DNA of 64,000 nucleotides from assembly GCA_965262565.1 (NCBI GenBank), contig CBDHFQ010000026.1:62001-126000 (forward strand). The letters are read 5' to 3'. Source of the stretch: CBDHFQ01 sp965262565. Its GTDB lineage: Bacteria > Bacteroidota > Bacteroidia > J057. Of the stretch, positions 8,325 through 16,646 are shown one piece after another. The notes below the pieces were generated by a model. The model had not been told where the DNA came from. It saw only the letters and a program-made list of their open reading frames with translations, and did not search any database. Each line of letters opens with the position of its first letter. Within the stretch, counting starts at the first letter, position 1. The position numbers and the translations under genes were made by a program.

Positions 8325-8687
8325 TTAGAATTTTAGTCCACCTTCACGTGCTCCTTCCGCTAAGGCTTTGATTCTTCCATGATACTTATATCCACCTCTA
8401 TCAAAAATCACATGATCTACCCCCTTAACTTTCGCCATTTCGGCTAACGTTTTCCCCACTAATTGACTCATTTCAATTTTGGAAATTGGCTGCGAATTTA
8501 GGTCTTTTTTTCGAGAAGAACAACTTACCAGGGTTACACCTTCTTCATCATTAATGATTTGGGCATAGATCTGCTTATTACTTCTAAAAACAGATAATCT
8601 CGGCCTTTCTGCCGTTCCTTTCAATTTATTTCTAATTCTTCTTCGAATTTGTAACCTTCTTACTACTTTTTTATCTGTCCTGGGCAT
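8325..8687 (-). CDS. rplR: 50S ribosomal protein L18
   Basis: 120 residues. L18 binds 5S rRNA with L5 and L25 and mediates its attachment to 23S rRNA. RRIRNKLKGTAERPRLSVFRSNK-type N-terminus (cited here as GTAERPRLSVFRSNK, 24-38) and FDRGGYKYHGRIKALAEGAR (about 94-113) are diagnostic. It is seven bases before the rpsE start. Confidence 0.98.
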   Translation of the reverse strand: MPRTDKKVVRRLQIRRRIRNKLKGTAERPRLSVFRSNKQIYAQIINDEEGVTLVSCSSRKKDLNSQPISKIEMSQLVGKTLAEMAKVKGVDHVIFDRGGYKYHGRIKALAEGAREGGLKF

Positions 8688-8740
8688 TATGAAATATGCT
8701 TAATAGTTATCGGAATATTTCACCTTAAATAGTTACAATT

Positions 8741-9292
8741 TTATTTACCTGTCTTTCCTGCTTTACGTCTGATTTGCTCGCCTTTAAATCTGATACCTTT
8801 TCCTTTGTAGGGTTCAGGTGGCCTGAAACTTCTAATCTTGGCTGCAATCTGACCTATCAATTGCTTATCCGTTCCCGTCAACTTAATCTTAGGTGCTTCC
8901 CCTCTTTTTGTTTCAGTTTCAACTTTCAATTCTTTTGGAACTACCATAACTATAGGGTGAGAATATCCTACCGATAGTTCTAAAAATTGCCCTTTAGCAT
9001 CTGCTTTATATCCTACTCCTACGACCTCCATATTTATTTCATATCCTTGAGAAACACCTATTATCATATTATTAATAAGCGTTCTGTATAGTCCATGGAG
9101 TGCTTTATGCCTTTTCTGATCAGTGGGCCGCTTAACGTGTACGCTGTTATTTTCCAATTCTACCGTGATATCGGGATCTATGGCCTGCTCCAGCTCACCT
9201 TTTGGGCCCTTTACCTTTACCCTATTCTTTTTTTCTAATTTAACCTCTACTCCTGAAGGGAGTGAAATAGGTAGTTTCCCTATTCTTGACAT
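8741..9292 (-). CDS. rplF: 50S ribosomal protein L6
   Basis: 183 residues with two tandem L6 domains. It lies near the factor-binding site by the sarcin-ricin loop. MSRIGKLPISLPSGVEV starts the protein, and the second domain ends in PPEPYKGKGIRFKGEQIRRK, the family signature (about 158-177). The gene lies between rpsH and rplR. Confidence 0.98.
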   Translation of the reverse strand: MSRIGKLPISLPSGVEVKLEKKNRVKVKGPKGELEQAIDPDITVELENNSVHVKRPTDQKRHKALHGLYRTLINNMIIGVSQGYEINMEVVGVGYKADAKGQFLELSVGYSHPIVMVVPKELKVETETKRGEAPKIKLTGTDKQLIGQIAAKIRSFRPPEPYKGKGIRFKGEQIRRKAGKTGK

Positions 9293-9304
9293 AGTGATTG
9301 CTAA

Positions 9305-9703
9305 TTAATAAACGTAACATAACACTTCCCCACCAACCTTTTCCCTATAGGCTTGCTTTGTAGTCATTACTCCTTTAGGAGTAGACAGGATAGCTATTCC
9401 TAAGCCATTCAATATGGAGGGCATGCTCTTTACCTTAGAATATTTCCTAAGGCCTGGCTTACTCACTCTGATGAGCTTAGTAATAGCGGGCCTACGAGTA
9501 GCCTTATCGTACTTAAGTGCAATTTTAATAACCCCCTGAGGGCCATCATCGATAAACTTATACTTACTAATATATCCCTGCTCGTATAATACTCTTGTAA
9601 TCTCTTTCTTAAGATTTGAAGCAGGGATGTCCACTAATTTGTGGCCTGCCATAACAGCATTTCGAATACGAGTAAGATAATCTGCGATCGGATCTGAATA
9701 CAT
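9305..9703 (-). CDS. rpsH: 30S ribosomal protein S8
   Basis: The frame is open into rpsN, but the conserved start is MYSDPIADYLTRIRNA, at the ATG 9703-9701, giving 132 residues and one base between it and the rpsN stop. S8 is a primary 16S rRNA binder and in many bacteria represses the spc operon. The C-terminal STPKGVMTTKQAYREKVGGE is the conserved RNA-binding loop. Confidence 0.97.
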   Translation of the reverse strand: MYSDPIADYLTRIRNAVMAGHKLVDIPASNLKKEITRVLYEQGYISKYKFIDDGPQGVIKIALKYDKATRRPAITKLIRVSKPGLRKYSKVKSMPSILNGLGIAILSTPKGVMTTKQAYREKVGGEVLCYVY

Positions 9704-9704
9704 A

Positions 9705-9974
9705 CTACCAACTTGTTTTCTTAACTCCCGGGATCTTTCCCTGAAGAGCGAGTTCTCTGAATTTAATACGCGAAATACCAAACCTTCTAATGTAGCCTCT
9801 CGGCCTTCCAGTAAGCATACATCTGTTCTTTAATCTTACGGGAGAAGAATTTCTAGGTAATAAAGCTAGACTTTGATAATCTCCTTCTTCCTTTAGTGCC
9901 TTTCTTTTAGCAGCATATTTTGCTACTAATTTCTCCCGCTTTTTTTGCCTGGCTACTACTGCTTTTCTTGCCAT
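9705..9974 (-). CDS. rpsN: 30S ribosomal protein S14 (zinc-free form)
   Basis: 89 residues, the length of the C- form, which lacks the CxxC zinc ribbon of the 61-residue form. The C-terminal block RCMLTGRPRGYIRRFGISRI (about 51-70) carries one cysteine only. S14 completes the head of the small subunit. MARKAVVARQKKREKL is the normal start. Confidence 0.97.
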   Translation of the reverse strand: MARKAVVARQKKREKLVAKYAAKRKALKEEGDYQSLALLPRNSSPVRLKNRCMLTGRPRGYIRRFGISRIKFRELALQGKIPGVKKTSW

Positions 9975-9979
9975 ATCAA

Positions 9980-10540
9980 TTAATTATTCTGCTTTTTCTG
10001 AAAGGGCATTCCAAATTGTTTCAACAAGGCCAATGCCTCTTCATCAGTAGGAGCTGATGTAACAAATGTGATGTCCATTCCTGATATTCTGTTAATTTTA
10101 TCCACGTTGATCTCGGGAAAAATAATTTGTTCTTTGATCCCCATATTAAAATTACCTCTGCCATCAAATCCCTTTGTGGGTACTCCTCTAAAATCTCTTA
10201 CTCTGGGCAAAGCGGCATTGATAAATCTATCCAAAAATTCATACATTCGATTTCTTCTCAATGTAACCTTACATCCTATAGGCATTCCTTCACGAAGCTT
10301 AAAGTTTGAAATACTTTTTTTAGCTTTAGTAACTACAGGTTTTTGACCTGAAATGATAGAAAATTCCGCTACAGAATGGTCGATTAACTTTTTATCCCCA
10401 GTCGCTTCTCCAATCCCTCTTGAAAGAATGATTTTCTCTAGCTTAGGCACCTGCATTATTGAATCATAGTTGAATTCTTTCATTAATGCAGAAACTATCT
10501 GATTTTTATATGTGGTATATAACCTTGGTTCTAGTGACAT
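9980..10540 (-). CDS. rplE: 50S ribosomal protein L5
   Basis: 186 residues. L5 binds 5S rRNA, contacts P-site tRNA and forms an intersubunit bridge with S13. Visible signatures are ISGQKPVVTKAKKSISNFKL (about 68-87) and the GFDGRGNFNMGIKEQIIFPE stretch (about 123-142). It is followed after five bases by rpsN. Confidence 0.98.
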   Translation of the reverse strand: MSLEPRLYTTYKNQIVSALMKEFNYDSIMQVPKLEKIILSRGIGEATGDKKLIDHSVAEFSIISGQKPVVTKAKKSISNFKLREGMPIGCKVTLRRNRMYEFLDRFINAALPRVRDFRGVPTKGFDGRGNFNMGIKEQIIFPEINVDKINRISGMDITFVTSAPTDEEALALLKQFGMPFQKKQNN

Positions 10541-10567
10541 TTCCTTATTCTTTTTTCAATCTCACCA

Positions 10568-10894
10568 TCAAATGATTTCACCTGTTTTTTTCGATACCCT
10601 TACCCATCCTTTTCCATTTTCATTCTTAACTCTACCCGTTCTTGTGGGCTGTTTAGTCTTAGGGTCAATTAGCATTAATTTTGAAATATGTATAGGAGCC
10701 TCTTGAGATACAATTGCACCATTAGGGTTTTGTTGATTAGGTCTCAAGTGCTTGCTAATCATATTTACTCCTTCTACTATTGCCTTTCTTTCTTTTACCA
10801 ACACGCGCAACACTCTGCCTTCTTCTCCCCTATTCTTACCGCTCAACACTCTTACGGTATCATCGCGCTTTATATGTAGTTTGTTATTTGCCAT
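10568..10894 (-). CDS. rplX: 50S ribosomal protein L24
   Basis: 108 residues with a KOW motif near the N-terminus (DTVRVLSGKNRGEEGRVLRV, about 12-31). L24 is an assembly initiator that binds the 5' region of 23S rRNA. Its C-terminal TRTGRVKNENGKGWVRVSKK is ordinary. The neighbours are rplN upstream and rplE downstream. Confidence 0.97.
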   Translation of the reverse strand: MANNKLHIKRDDTVRVLSGKNRGEEGRVLRVLVKERKAIVEGVNMISKHLRPNQQNPNGAIVSQEAPIHISKLMLIDPKTKQPTRTGRVKNENGKGWVRVSKKTGEII

Positions 10895-10925
10895 CTTTTT
10901 ATTCTAAGTCTATTGGTATATCCAT

Positions 10926-11294
10926 CTAAAGAACTTCAGGTGCCAGAGAAACAATTTTCATATAACCTTTGTCTCTCAATTCTCTGGCTACGGGTCCAAA
11001 AATGCGAGAACCTCTTGGACCTCCATCATTTGCTAATAATACTGCAGCATTATCATCAAATCTTATATAGGAGCCATCTTTGCGTCGTCTTTCTTTTCGA
11101 GTTCGGACAACCACAGCCTTTACTACATCTCCTTTCTTAACATTGGAACTAGGGTCTGCTGATTTAACGCTACATACTATTCTATCTCCAATTCTCGCGT
11201 AACGTTTTTTAGTTCCCCCTAGCACCCTGATGCACAATAATTCCTTGGCGCCAGTATTATCAGCTACTTTTAATCGAGACTCTTGCTGTATCAT
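10926..11294 (-). CDS. rplN: 50S ribosomal protein L14
   Basis: 122 residues, the canonical size. MIQQESRLKVADNTGAKEL opens the protein and GSRIFGPVARELRDKGYMKI (about 94-113) is the family signature. L14 forms an intersubunit bridge with 16S rRNA and is the binding site of the silencing factor RsfS. A 73-base gap separates it from rpsQ, the longest in this section; I see no structure in it. Confidence 0.98.
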   Translation of the reverse strand: MIQQESRLKVADNTGAKELLCIRVLGGTKKRYARIGDRIVCSVKSADPSSNVKKGDVVKAVVVRTRKERRRKDGSYIRFDDNAAVLLANDGGPRGSRIFGPVARELRDKGYMKIVSLAPEVL

Positions 11295-11367
11295 AACATC
11301 GAATATTTTCTAAGTAATAAAATTCAATCTATATTCCTCAATGCGCCTGGCATAGGAAGCTTAAAAT

Positions 11368-11640
11368 TTACTTAGCCTTTTCTAATACCTCTAATAATCT
11401 CCATCTTTTCCTCTTACTCAAAGGCCTAGTCTCCATAATGCGAACAGTATCTCCGATTCCACATTGATTCTCCTCATCATGAACCATAAAACGAGAAGTC
11501 TTTTTCATGTATTTCCCATAAATTGGGTGCTTAACTTTACGCTCTACTACTACTACAATGGATTTATCCATTTTATCGCTTATGACCTTACCCTGGCGAA
11601 TTTTTCTAAGGTTTCTTTGTAAAGTTTGTTCTGTACTCAT
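11368..11640 (-). CDS. rpsQ: 30S ribosomal protein S17
   Basis: 90 residues, an OB-fold protein that binds 16S rRNA early in assembly. The signature GDTVRIMETRPLSKRKRWRL (about 61-80) is plain, and KVISDKMDKSIVVVVERK-type strands lie before it (KMDKSIVVVVERK, about 23-35). Its ATG overlaps the end of rpmC by four bases, so translation is probably coupled. Confidence 0.98.
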   Translation of the reverse strand: MSTEQTLQRNLRKIRQGKVISDKMDKSIVVVVERKVKHPIYGKYMKKTSRFMVHDEENQCGIGDTVRIMETRPLSKRKRWRLLEVLEKAK

Positions 11641-11846
11641 ACCTCTTTCTTGTTAGCCTCTAATTTTCTTTCAGTGAGAATAGTATTTAATCTGGCTATG
11701 CTTTTTCTGGTCTTCTGTATATCAGAAGGATTCTCAATAGCAGATACAGCATGATTTAACCTAAGTCTCAGTAGCTTCTCTTGCTCGTCTTTGAGGCGCA
11801 CCTCAATCTCTTCTGTGGTCAAATCCCTTATTTCAGTCGATCTCAT
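11637..11846 (-). CDS. rpmC: 50S ribosomal protein L29
   Basis: 69 residues, two antiparallel helices. L29 lies next to L23 at the peptide tunnel exit and is part of the docking area for signal recognition particle and trigger factor. IRDLTTEEIEVRLKDEQEKL is the first helix and SDIQKTRKSIARLNTILTER the second. It overlaps rpsQ by four bases. Confidence 0.97.
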   Translation of the reverse strand: MRSTEIRDLTTEEIEVRLKDEQEKLLRLRLNHAVSAIENPSDIQKTRKSIARLNTILTERKLEANKKEV

Positions 11847-11871
11847 AATTTATTCTCTGTGGATGATTAAA

Positions 11872-12291
11872 TTATCCTCTTAAATCTTTTCTCAATACAA
11901 ACTTGGTCTTGACAGGTAATTTATTGGAAGCCAACCTAAGGGCCTCTCGAGCTACAGATTCAGGTACTCCGTCAACTTCAAAAATAATTTTACCAGGTTT
12001 TACGATGGCTGCCCAATACTCTGGATTACCTTTCCCTTTACCCATTCTTACTTCCGCTGGCTTCTTAGTAACTGACCTGTCTGGAAATACTCGAATCCAC
12101 ATCTTCCCTTCACGTTTCATCGCGCGTGAGATCGCAATACGACATGCTTCGATTACCCTTGAACTCAAAAATGTGGATTCCAAAGCTTTAAGTCCATAAG
12201 ATCCAAAAGCCACTTCTGCTCCTCTTTGGGCATTTCCCTTCATTCTTCCTTTCTGGATCTTTCTTCTCCGAAATTTCTTTGGTTGTAGCAT
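11872..12291 (-). CDS. rplP: 50S ribosomal protein L16
   Basis: 139 residues. L16 sits near the A-site tRNA elbow and the peptidyl transferase centre. MLQPKKFRRRKIQKGRMKG starts it, and RMGKGKGNPEYWAAIVKPGK (about 82-101) is the conserved signature. It lies 25 bases after the end of... rpmC on the downstream side and follows rpsC by 12 bases. Confidence 0.98.
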   Translation of the reverse strand: MLQPKKFRRRKIQKGRMKGNAQRGAEVAFGSYGLKALESTFLSSRVIEACRIAISRAMKREGKMWIRVFPDRSVTKKPAEVRMGKGKGNPEYWAAIVKPGKIIFEVDGVPESVAREALRLASNKLPVKTKFVLRKDLRG

Positions 12292-12303
12292 AATAATTAT
12301 ACC

Positions 12304-12993
12304 TTATCGTTTTCTTCTCTTGGCACCACGCTTACGATCAGACTTAGCAGTAGGTGCAAGATCTACTTTACCGTATATTTCCTTTTTAAATATCCAAACT
12401 TTTACTCCAATCACTCCATAAATCGTATGGGCTTCTACTAAAGCATAGTCAATATCTGCGCGAAGTGTCTGCAAGGGAATTCTACCCTGCTTGTATTGCT
12501 CTGTACGAGCCATTTCTGCTCCTCCTAAACGTCCTGAACACATAATTTTACATCCCTGAGCACCTGCACGCATTGTTGAGCTTAAAGCTGACTTCATCGC
12601 TCTCCTGAAGGATACCCTTCCTTCTAATTGCTGTGCCACTTGTTGTCCTACCAACGTTGCATCCAATTCAGGTCTTTTGATTTCAAAGATATTTATCTGA
12701 ACATCCTTACTGGTAATTTTCTTAATCTCCTCTCTAAGCTTATCAACCTCTTTACCACCTTTACCAATAACAATCCCAGGCCTGGAAGTATGTATAGTAA
12801 TAGTAATTTTCTTAAGGGTTCTTTCAATAACTATCTTAGAAATCCCACCTCGAGGAATACGTGCAATTAGATAAGCTCTAATTTGCTCGTCTTCAATTAG
12901 CTTGTCTGAAAAGTCCTTTCCACCAAACCAATTAGATTCCCAACCTTTGATGATTCCAAGTCTAAGACCAATCGGATGTGTTTTCTGTCCCAA
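12304..12993 (-). CDS. rpsC: 30S ribosomal protein S3
   Basis: 229 residues. S3 lines the mRNA entry tunnel and has helicase-like activity with S4. The KH type-2 domain is at about 39-108 (HTSRPGIVIGKGGKEVDKL), and the C-terminal domain carries GAQGCKIMCSGRLGGAEMAR (about 147-166). MGQKTHPIGLRLG is the standard start. The basic tail KSDRKRGAKRRKR ends it. Confidence 0.98.
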   Translation of the reverse strand: MGQKTHPIGLRLGIIKGWESNWFGGKDFSDKLIEDEQIRAYLIARIPRGGISKIVIERTLKKITITIHTSRPGIVIGKGGKEVDKLREEIKKITSKDVQINIFEIKRPELDATLVGQQVAQQLEGRVSFRRAMKSALSSTMRAGAQGCKIMCSGRLGGAEMARTEQYKQGRIPLQTLRADIDYALVEAHTIYGVIGVKVWIFKKEIYGKVDLAPTAKSDRKRGAKRRKR

Positions 12994-13024
12994 AATTTTT
13001 CACAATTAATAGTTCATATAAAAT

Positions 13025-13510
13025 TTAATCTTCAATATCTGTATCAGGATCGATAGCATCTTCATAGCTTTCAATCAATAAAGTGATATGACAAAACCTT
13101 TTGCGAATCAAGTGAGCCCTCCCTTGTGGAGCCGGTCTCAATCTCTTCAGCATCTGTGCACTATCTACAAATGCCTCCTTCACATAGTGCGTTCCAAAAT
13201 CCACTTTTTCTCCCTCATTTTTCTCTTCATAATTACTAATAGCTGATCTAAGTAGCCTTGTTATAGCAGGCGCACCAGCTTTAGTCGTAAATTTGAGAGT
13301 TGTTAATGCTTCGTACACTTCCATTCCACGTATTTGATCTATCACCAAGCGCATTTTTCGTGCTGATGAGCGATAATTCCGTAATACCACCTTATTTATA
13401 TCTTCTTTCTCTTCCTTAATTCTAAGTGCCATTGCTTTCTTGCGCTTGGGAGGCTTGGGGATTCCCGCTGCAATCTTTTCCTTTCGCGTCATTTTAGCAG
13501 TAACTTCCAT
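13025..13510 (-). CDS. rplV: 50S ribosomal protein L22 with N-terminal extension
   Basis: 161 residues against about 110 in E. coli. The L22 core starts near residue 42 (LRNYRSSARKMRLVIDQIRG) and its tunnel-lining hairpin region ends in RAHLIRKRFCHITLLI. The first 40 residues are an added Lys/Pro-rich arm (IPKPPKRKKAMALRIKEE). A second in-frame ATG at 13492 would shorten it by six residues. A short acidic tail (DAIDPDTDIED) ends it. Mutations in the L22 hairpin alter macrolide binding in other bacteria. Confidence 0.96.
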   Translation of the reverse strand: MEVTAKMTRKEKIAAGIPKPPKRKKAMALRIKEEKEDINKVVLRNYRSSARKMRLVIDQIRGMEVYEALTTLKFTTKAGAPAITRLLRSAISNYEEKNEGEKVDFGTHYVKEAFVDSAQMLKRLRPAPQGRAHLIRKRFCHITLLIESYEDAIDPDTDIED

Positions 13511-13535
13511 TTAGTACTGATTTAAAATTTTTAAC

Positions 13536-13814
13536 TTATCTACGCTTATCTTTTCTGTTGCCACCATGCCCTCTATAATTCCTCGTTGGAGCAAATTCTC
13601 CTAACTTATGTCCCACCATGTTCTCAGTTATATACACTGGGATGAATTTATTTCCATTGTGAACAGCTATTGTATGCCCTACAAAATCTGGGGGAATGAT
13701 AGACCTACGCGCCCATGTCTTAATTAGACGCTTTCCGCCACTGTCATTCATCTTATTGACTTTCCTCTCTAATTTTGGATCTATAAAAGGTCCTTTTTTA
13801 AGCGATCTTGCCAT
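13536..13814 (-). CDS. rpsS: 30S ribosomal protein S19
   Basis: 92 residues. S19 lies in the head and forms a bridge to the large subunit with S13. MARSLKKGPFIDPKLERKV and the signature ITENMVGHKLGEFAPTRNYR (about 57-76) identify it. It lies 25 bases before the rplV start. Confidence 0.98.
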   Translation of the reverse strand: MARSLKKGPFIDPKLERKVNKMNDSGGKRLIKTWARRSIIPPDFVGHTIAVHNGNKFIPVYITENMVGHKLGEFAPTRNYRGHGGNRKDKRR

Positions 13815-13845
13815 ATGCTAACTTATCTTTCTTAATTTCCAGGGT

Positions 13846-14667
13846 TTATTTCCGCTTACTTACAATAAGCCTACTAGAAGATTTATTTTTATCTCTGGTC
13901 TTATAGCCTTTTGCTGGTAATCCATTTTTATTTCTTGGATGACCACCTGAAGCTCTTCCTTCTCCACCACCCATTGGGTGATCAACCGGATTCATTGCGA
14001 CCCCTCTAGTTCTAGGCCTCTTGCCCAACCATCTGTTACGTCCGGCCTTTCCTAAGATAATGTTACTATGCTCCGAATTTCCTACTGCACCTACGGTAGC
14101 CATACACCAATTCAATACCATGCGAGTCTCTCCAGAAGGTAATTTTAGGATTACATATTTGCCATCTTTTGCTGTCAATTGAGCATAAGTTCCAGCACCT
14201 CTAGCCATTTCACCTCCCTTACCCGGACGCAATTCCACATTGTGAACAAACGTACCCAAAGGAATATTTTTTAACTGCATTGCATTTCCGATGGCGGGGT
14301 CAACAGATACTCCTGATATAATTTTTTGTCCTACGCTTATTTTGTCAGGAGCTATGATATACCTTTTTTCGCCGTCTTCATATTCTACTAATGCAATTCT
14401 AGCTGTACGATTAGGATCATATTCTATTGCAAGTACAGTTGCAGGAATATCAAATTTGTCTCTTTTGAAATCTACAATTCTATACCTTCTTTTATGACCT
14501 CCTCCACGATGACCTCCTGTTCTTCTGCCAGCGTTGTTACGGCCACCTGATTTTTTTATAACACCTAATAGAGACTTTTCAGGTTTTGATTTAGTAATGG
14601 TATCAAAATCTGAAACAGATCTTCTTCTTTGTCCTGGTGTTACCGGTTTTAATTTTTTTACTCCCAT
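13846..14667 (-). CDS. rplB: 50S ribosomal protein L2
   Basis: 273 residues. L2 is a core large-subunit protein needed for subunit association and peptidyl transferase activity. The Gly/Arg/His-rich segment GRRTGGHRGGGHKRRYR (about 48-64) and the C-terminal signature RGVAMNPVDHPMGGGEGRAS (about 221-240), which holds the conserved histidine in NPVDHP, are present. The stop is 31 bases before rpsS. Confidence 0.98.
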   Translation of the reverse strand: MGVKKLKPVTPGQRRRSVSDFDTITKSKPEKSLLGVIKKSGGRNNAGRRTGGHRGGGHKRRYRIVDFKRDKFDIPATVLAIEYDPNRTARIALVEYEDGEKRYIIAPDKISVGQKIISGVSVDPAIGNAMQLKNIPLGTFVHNVELRPGKGGEMARGAGTYAQLTAKDGKYVILKLPSGETRMVLNWCMATVGAVGNSEHSNIILGKAGRNRWLGKRPRTRGVAMNPVDHPMGGGEGRASGGHPRNKNGLPAKGYKTRDKNKSSSRLIVSKRK

Positions 14668-14669
14668 TT

Positions 14670-14966
14670 TTAAATATGTTTGTAAAAGTCTATTTCATTT
14701 CCCTCCTGTAAGGAAACAAAGGCCTTTTTGTAATTGGAGGATTTCCCTCTAATAATTCCTTTCTTGGTATACCTACTTCTTCGCTTTCCTCGAACTATCA
14801 GCGTACGAACGTTTTCAACTTTAACCTCATATATCCTTTCCACTTCTTCCTTGATTTGCTGCTTATTAGCTCTTAGATCAACTTCAAAACCGTATTGCCT
14901 TAGCCCCTTCACATCCTGGAGAAAAGTCATTTTTTCAGTTATAATAGGTCGCTTAAGTACACTCAT
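14670..14966 (-). CDS. rplW: 50S ribosomal protein L23
   Basis: 98 residues. L23 lies at the tunnel exit and is the main docking site of trigger factor. LKRPIITEKMTFLQD is the start region, and VRTLIVRGKRRSRYTKKG (about 55-72) is the conserved basic loop. Two bases separate its stop from the rplB start, so translation is probably coupled. Confidence 0.97.
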   Translation of the reverse strand: MSVLKRPIITEKMTFLQDVKGLRQYGFEVDLRANKQQIKEEVERIYEVKVENVRTLIVRGKRRSRYTKKGIIRGKSSNYKKAFVSLQEGNEIDFYKHI

Positions 14967-15014
14967 TTTCTTTATATATATTCTCCTAATTTTCGGAGAA
15001 TTAATGATAATTCA

Positions 15015-15644
15015 TTACGATAATCTGCTTGTCAATAATTGAACAGCTCCTTCAGTAAATATGATCTCTTCCGCATTAACTATATCATAAGTATTTAAAT
15101 CTGCTACAGTAATCACTTGTGATTTCGGAAGATTACGACCAGATAAATATACATTGGGATTCATTTCAGAGAGGATCACCAAGGTCTTCTTATCACCTGA
15201 ATTGATGTTATCCAGAATCGCCTTAAACTCTTTAGTTTTAGGTACATCTAATTGAAAGTTCTCAAGTACCTTCACCTTATCTTCTCTTGCTTTATATGTT
15301 AAAGCGCTTTTACGGGCAAGAACTTTGATTTTCTTATTCAGTTTGAATCCGTAATCCCTGGGTTTTGGACCAAAGATACGACCACCATGCCTCCATAATG
15401 GAGATTTTTTACTCCCCGCTCTGGCATTTCCTGTTCCCTTCTGGCGATAAGGTTTTTTCTTACTTCCAGTAATTTCTCCCCTCTCTTTTGCCTTGTGAGT
15501 CCCCTGCCTGGCATTAGCCAATATGAGCCTCACATCTTGATATATTGCATGATCACTGGGTGATTCTAAACCGAAAATACTATCAATTAAATCGGCTTTT
15601 CTTCCAGTGTCTGCCCCTTGTATGTCGTAAATTATTGCTTCCAT
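15015..15644 (-). CDS. rplD: 50S ribosomal protein L4
   Basis: The frame is open upstream into rplC, but the family begins at MEAIIYDIQGADTGRK, so the start is the ATG 15644-15642, giving 209 residues, one base after the rplC stop. The long tunnel loop is rich in Gly/Lys (GTGNARAGSKKSPLWRHGGR, about 71-90). In gamma-proteobacteria L4 represses the S10 operon by binding its leader; whether it does so here is unknown, but see the hairpins upstream of rpsJ. Confidence 0.97.
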   Translation of the reverse strand: MEAIIYDIQGADTGRKADLIDSIFGLESPSDHAIYQDVRLILANARQGTHKAKERGEITGSKKKPYRQKGTGNARAGSKKSPLWRHGGRIFGPKPRDYGFKLNKKIKVLARKSALTYKAREDKVKVLENFQLDVPKTKEFKAILDNINSGDKKTLVILSEMNPNVYLSGRNLPKSQVITVADLNTYDIVNAEEIIFTEGAVQLLTSRLS

Positions 15645-15645
15645 T

Positions 15646-16272
15646 CTACTTTTCGACGTAAACATATGATCCTTTAGCACCAGGAATAGATCCCGACACA
15701 ACAAGAAGATTTTTCTCAGGAATAATTTTTATAACTTTTAAATTTTGGACCGTTACCCTTTGATTACCTTTTCTACCACCCATACGCATTCCTTTAAATA
15801 CTCTCGAAGGGGTAGAACCTGCACCTAAAGACCCTGGTGCGCGATTTCTATTATGCTGTCCATGTGTTCTTCCACCAACTCCCCCAAATCCGTGTCTTCT
15901 AACAACACCTTGAAATCCTTTACCTTTGGAAACTCCAATAACATCAACAAATTCACCTTCCTGAAAAATTTGATCAATAGTTATTTCTGAACCGAGTTCC
16001 AGATCCAAATCAGATCCTTCAAAACTAAATTCTGCCAATTTTCTTTTGGGGCTTGTTTTTGCATTCTTAAAATGCCCCATTAAAGGTTTTGAAGTATTCT
16101 TTTCTTTCGCTTCTTCAAATCCGAGTTGTACCGCAGAGTATCCGTCCTTTTCCTCTGTTTTTATTTGCGTAACAACATTAGCATCGGCATATATTAAAGT
16201 ACAGGGAACATTCTTTCGATTATCATCGAAGACACTTGTCATCCCTAATTTTTTTCCGATAATTCCCGCCAT
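15646..16272 (-). CDS. rplC: 50S ribosomal protein L3
   Basis: 208 residues. L3 initiates large-subunit assembly and its loop reaches the peptidyl transferase centre. MAGIIGKKLGMTSVFDD is the start, and the signature VSKGKGFQGVVRRHGFGG (about 113-130) and GRTHGQHNRNRAPGSLG (about 133-149) hold the residue that PrmB methylates in other bacteria. It lies 12 bases after rpsJ. Confidence 0.98.
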   Translation of the reverse strand: MAGIIGKKLGMTSVFDDNRKNVPCTLIYADANVVTQIKTEEKDGYSAVQLGFEEAKEKNTSKPLMGHFKNAKTSPKRKLAEFSFEGSDLDLELGSEITIDQIFQEGEFVDVIGVSKGKGFQGVVRRHGFGGVGGRTHGQHNRNRAPGSLGAGSTPSRVFKGMRMGGRKGNQRVTVQNLKVIKIIPEKNLLVVSGSIPGAKGSYVYVEK

Positions 16273-16284
16273 CTTATGATAGGT

Positions 16285-16590
16285 TTAAACTTTAATTTCT
16301 ACATCTACACCACTAGGTAATTCCAATTTCATTAGAACATCTACAGTCTTCGAACTGGAACTAAAAATGTCTATCAGGCGCTTGTAAGAACTAATTTCAA
16401 ATTGTTCCCGAGATTTCTTATTCACGTGAGGAGAACGATTTACAGTAATGATAGACCGCTCTGTTGGAAGAGGAATAGGCCCACTCACTATAGCCCCCGT
16501 AGATTTTACTGTACGTACAATCTTTTCCGCAGACTTATCTACCAAATTGTGATCGTACGACTTTAGCTTAATTCTGATCTTCTGAGTCAT
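16285..16590 (-). CDS. rpsJ: 30S ribosomal protein S10
   Basis: 101 residues. S10 lies in the head near the A site and is also NusE, part of transcription antitermination complexes. IRIKLKSYDHNLVDKSAEKI and the signature TERSIITVNRSPHVNKKSRE (about 43-62) identify it. It starts directly after the fusA-rpsJ hairpins; in many bacteria tuf would lie in this gap. Confidence 0.98.
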   Translation of the reverse strand: MTQKIRIKLKSYDHNLVDKSAEKIVRTVKSTGAIVSGPIPLPTERSIITVNRSPHVNKKSREQFEISSYKRLIDIFSSSSKTVDVLMKLELPSGVDVEIKV

Positions 16591-16604
16591 TTAATCCGAT
16601 TTTA

Positions 16605-16646
16605 AACAGCATAGGTGTGAACCTATGCTGTTAGGAACACACCTAT
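16605..16646 (-). promoter_or_regulatory. Two mutually exclusive hairpins between fusA and rpsJ
   Basis: AACAGCATAGGT (16605-16616) and ACCTATGCTGTT (16621-16632) form a perfect 12-bp stem with a 4-base loop. A second perfect pairing, ATAGGTGTG (16611-16619) with CACACCTAT (16638-16646), uses part of the same bases and includes the fusA stop codon (16643-16645). Only one can form at a time. No strong T-run follows, only TTTAAAA. This could be an attenuator, a ribosome-responsive switch, a processing site or a weak terminator of the str part. The pairing is seen; the role is inferred. Confidence 0.6.

Noticed and set aside
7848..8336. 162-codon plus-strand frame across rpsE
   Set aside because: It mirrors rpsE on the other strand; a long shadow frame is common over conserved ribosomal genes.
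9705..9781. N-terminal extension of S8 overlapping rpsN
   Set aside because: The 26 extra residues are read from the rpsN coding sequence in another frame; the conserved S8 start is at 9703.
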